Positions 6,708 through 7,156 of a stretch of 7,156 nt of DNA are shown here, in pieces. Below the pieces are notes generated by a model. The model saw only the letters and a list, made by a program, of their open reading frames with translations, was not told the DNA's origin and searched no databases. This DNA is from CAYHOI01 sp964358175 (GTDB lineage: Bacteria > Margulisbacteria > Riflemargulisbacteria > GWF2-35-9), in NCBI GenBank assembly GCA_964358175.1, contig CAYHOI010000094.1:1-7156 (forward strand), given 5' to 3'. The translations under genes and the position numbers were made by a program. Position 1 is the stretch's first letter; every line of letters starts with the position of its first letter.

Positions 6708-7156
6708 GTGGCTACTCAATCGAAAATCGAATGGACCCAGTCAACGTGGAACCCTGTTACGGGCTGCACAAAGATCAGCGCAGGCTGTAAAAATTGCTAT
6801 GCGGAGCGAATGGCGAAACGCCTTTGCTTAATGGGTCAACCGAATTACAGGAATGGTTTCGACGTAACCTTCCATGAGCACTCCCTCAACTTGCCACTAT
6901 CCTGGAAAAAACCCCAGACCATTTTTGTAAATTCCATGAGCGACCTATTTCATGAGGACATTCCTCTTGAAGTCATCCAAAAAATATTCAAAGTCATGAA
7001 AGAGGCTTCATGGCATACGTTTCAGGTGCTTACGAAACGTGCTGACCGCTTACGGGAATTGCATCATCAGTTAGACTGGGGCCCTAATATTTGGATGGGG
7101 GTTTCTGTTGAAGATCAACAAAACAGGAAACGAATTGATGCTCTTCGAGAGGTTCC
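6708..7156 (+). CDS. DUF5131 (phage Gp37/Gp68) three-Cys-motif protein, 3' end outside window
   Basis: The frame starts at GTG 6708, one base after the stop of the TcmP-like gene, and stays open to the right edge (149 full codons). W-N-P-V-T-G-C followed by G-C-K-N-C-Y-A-E gives three cysteines at residues 20, 27 and 30 (C-x6-C-x2-C), the signature of the Gp37/Gp68 or DUF5131 family. Further segments fit the family: F-V-N-S-M-S-D-L-F-H, V-L-T-K-R-A-D-R-L and W-M-G-V-S-V-E-D. Members are usually about 230-260 residues, so perhaps 60% is present. The cysteine cluster recalls the iron-sulfur site of radical-SAM enzymes, but the function is not established. A GAGG at 6694-6697, 10 bases before the GTG, is a plausible but not strong ribosome binding site. 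Base composition rises abruptly here compared with the preceding gene. Confidence 0.88.
   Translation, partial: MATQSKIEWTQSTWNPVTGCTKISAGCKNCYAERMAKRLCLMGQPNYRNGFDVTFHEHSLNLPLSWKKPQTIFVNSMSDLFHEDIPLEVIQKIFKVMKEASWHTFQVLTKRADRLRELHHQLDWGPNIWMGVSVEDQQNRKRIDALREV

Overview
The window holds a compact, one-directional block of genes on the + strand. It looks like the inside of a bacterial defence or restriction-modification island. The organism cannot be named from sequence alone. The DNA is moderately AT-rich and unevenly composed: hand-counted 60-base rows range from about 27% to 53% GC. Shine-Dalgarno-like sites, GTGA/ATGA gene overlaps and GTG starts show it is bacterial or archaeal. A chromosomal or plasmid-borne accessory region of a bacterium is the best guess.

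Layout. Bases 1-1992 are the C-terminal part of a large SNF2/superfamily-2 helicase whose N-terminus lies off the left edge. Bases 2008-2120 hold what looks like the gutted remains of a PIN-domain (VapC-type) toxin gene. It is followed at 2117-2263 by an intact 48-codon gene resembling the small antitoxin-like partner of such PIN genes. Bases 2266-5361 encode a 1031-residue Eco57I/PglX-type N6-adenine DNA methyltransferase with a C-terminal target-recognition region. Downstream are a 146-residue protein with three membrane segments (5358-5798), a TcmP-like Rossmann-fold protein (5795-6706), and the start of its usual neighbour, a DUF5131 (phage Gp37/Gp68) three-Cys-motif protein (6708 to the right edge).

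How they may work together. The junctions from 2117 onward are overlaps of 4 bases or gaps of 1-2 bases, so these genes are probably one transcript with coupled translation. Helicase plus adenine methyltransferase is a recurring core of DNA-discriminating defence systems such as class 1 DISARM, BREX and other translocase/methylase restriction systems. Neither drmA/drmB nor pglZ is visible here. The membrane protein and the TcmP/DUF5131 pair directly after the methylase make the arrangement unusual. That they form one system with the helicase and methylase is inference.

Other points of interest are the internally deleted toxin with a surviving antitoxin-like gene that now feeds translation into the methylase, a sharply AT-rich target-recognition region in the methylase, and the absence of a recognisable nuclease in the visible part. 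I see no rRNA, tRNA, CRISPR array, IS element, attachment site or convincing terminator, and no gene-free stretch longer than 300 bases.
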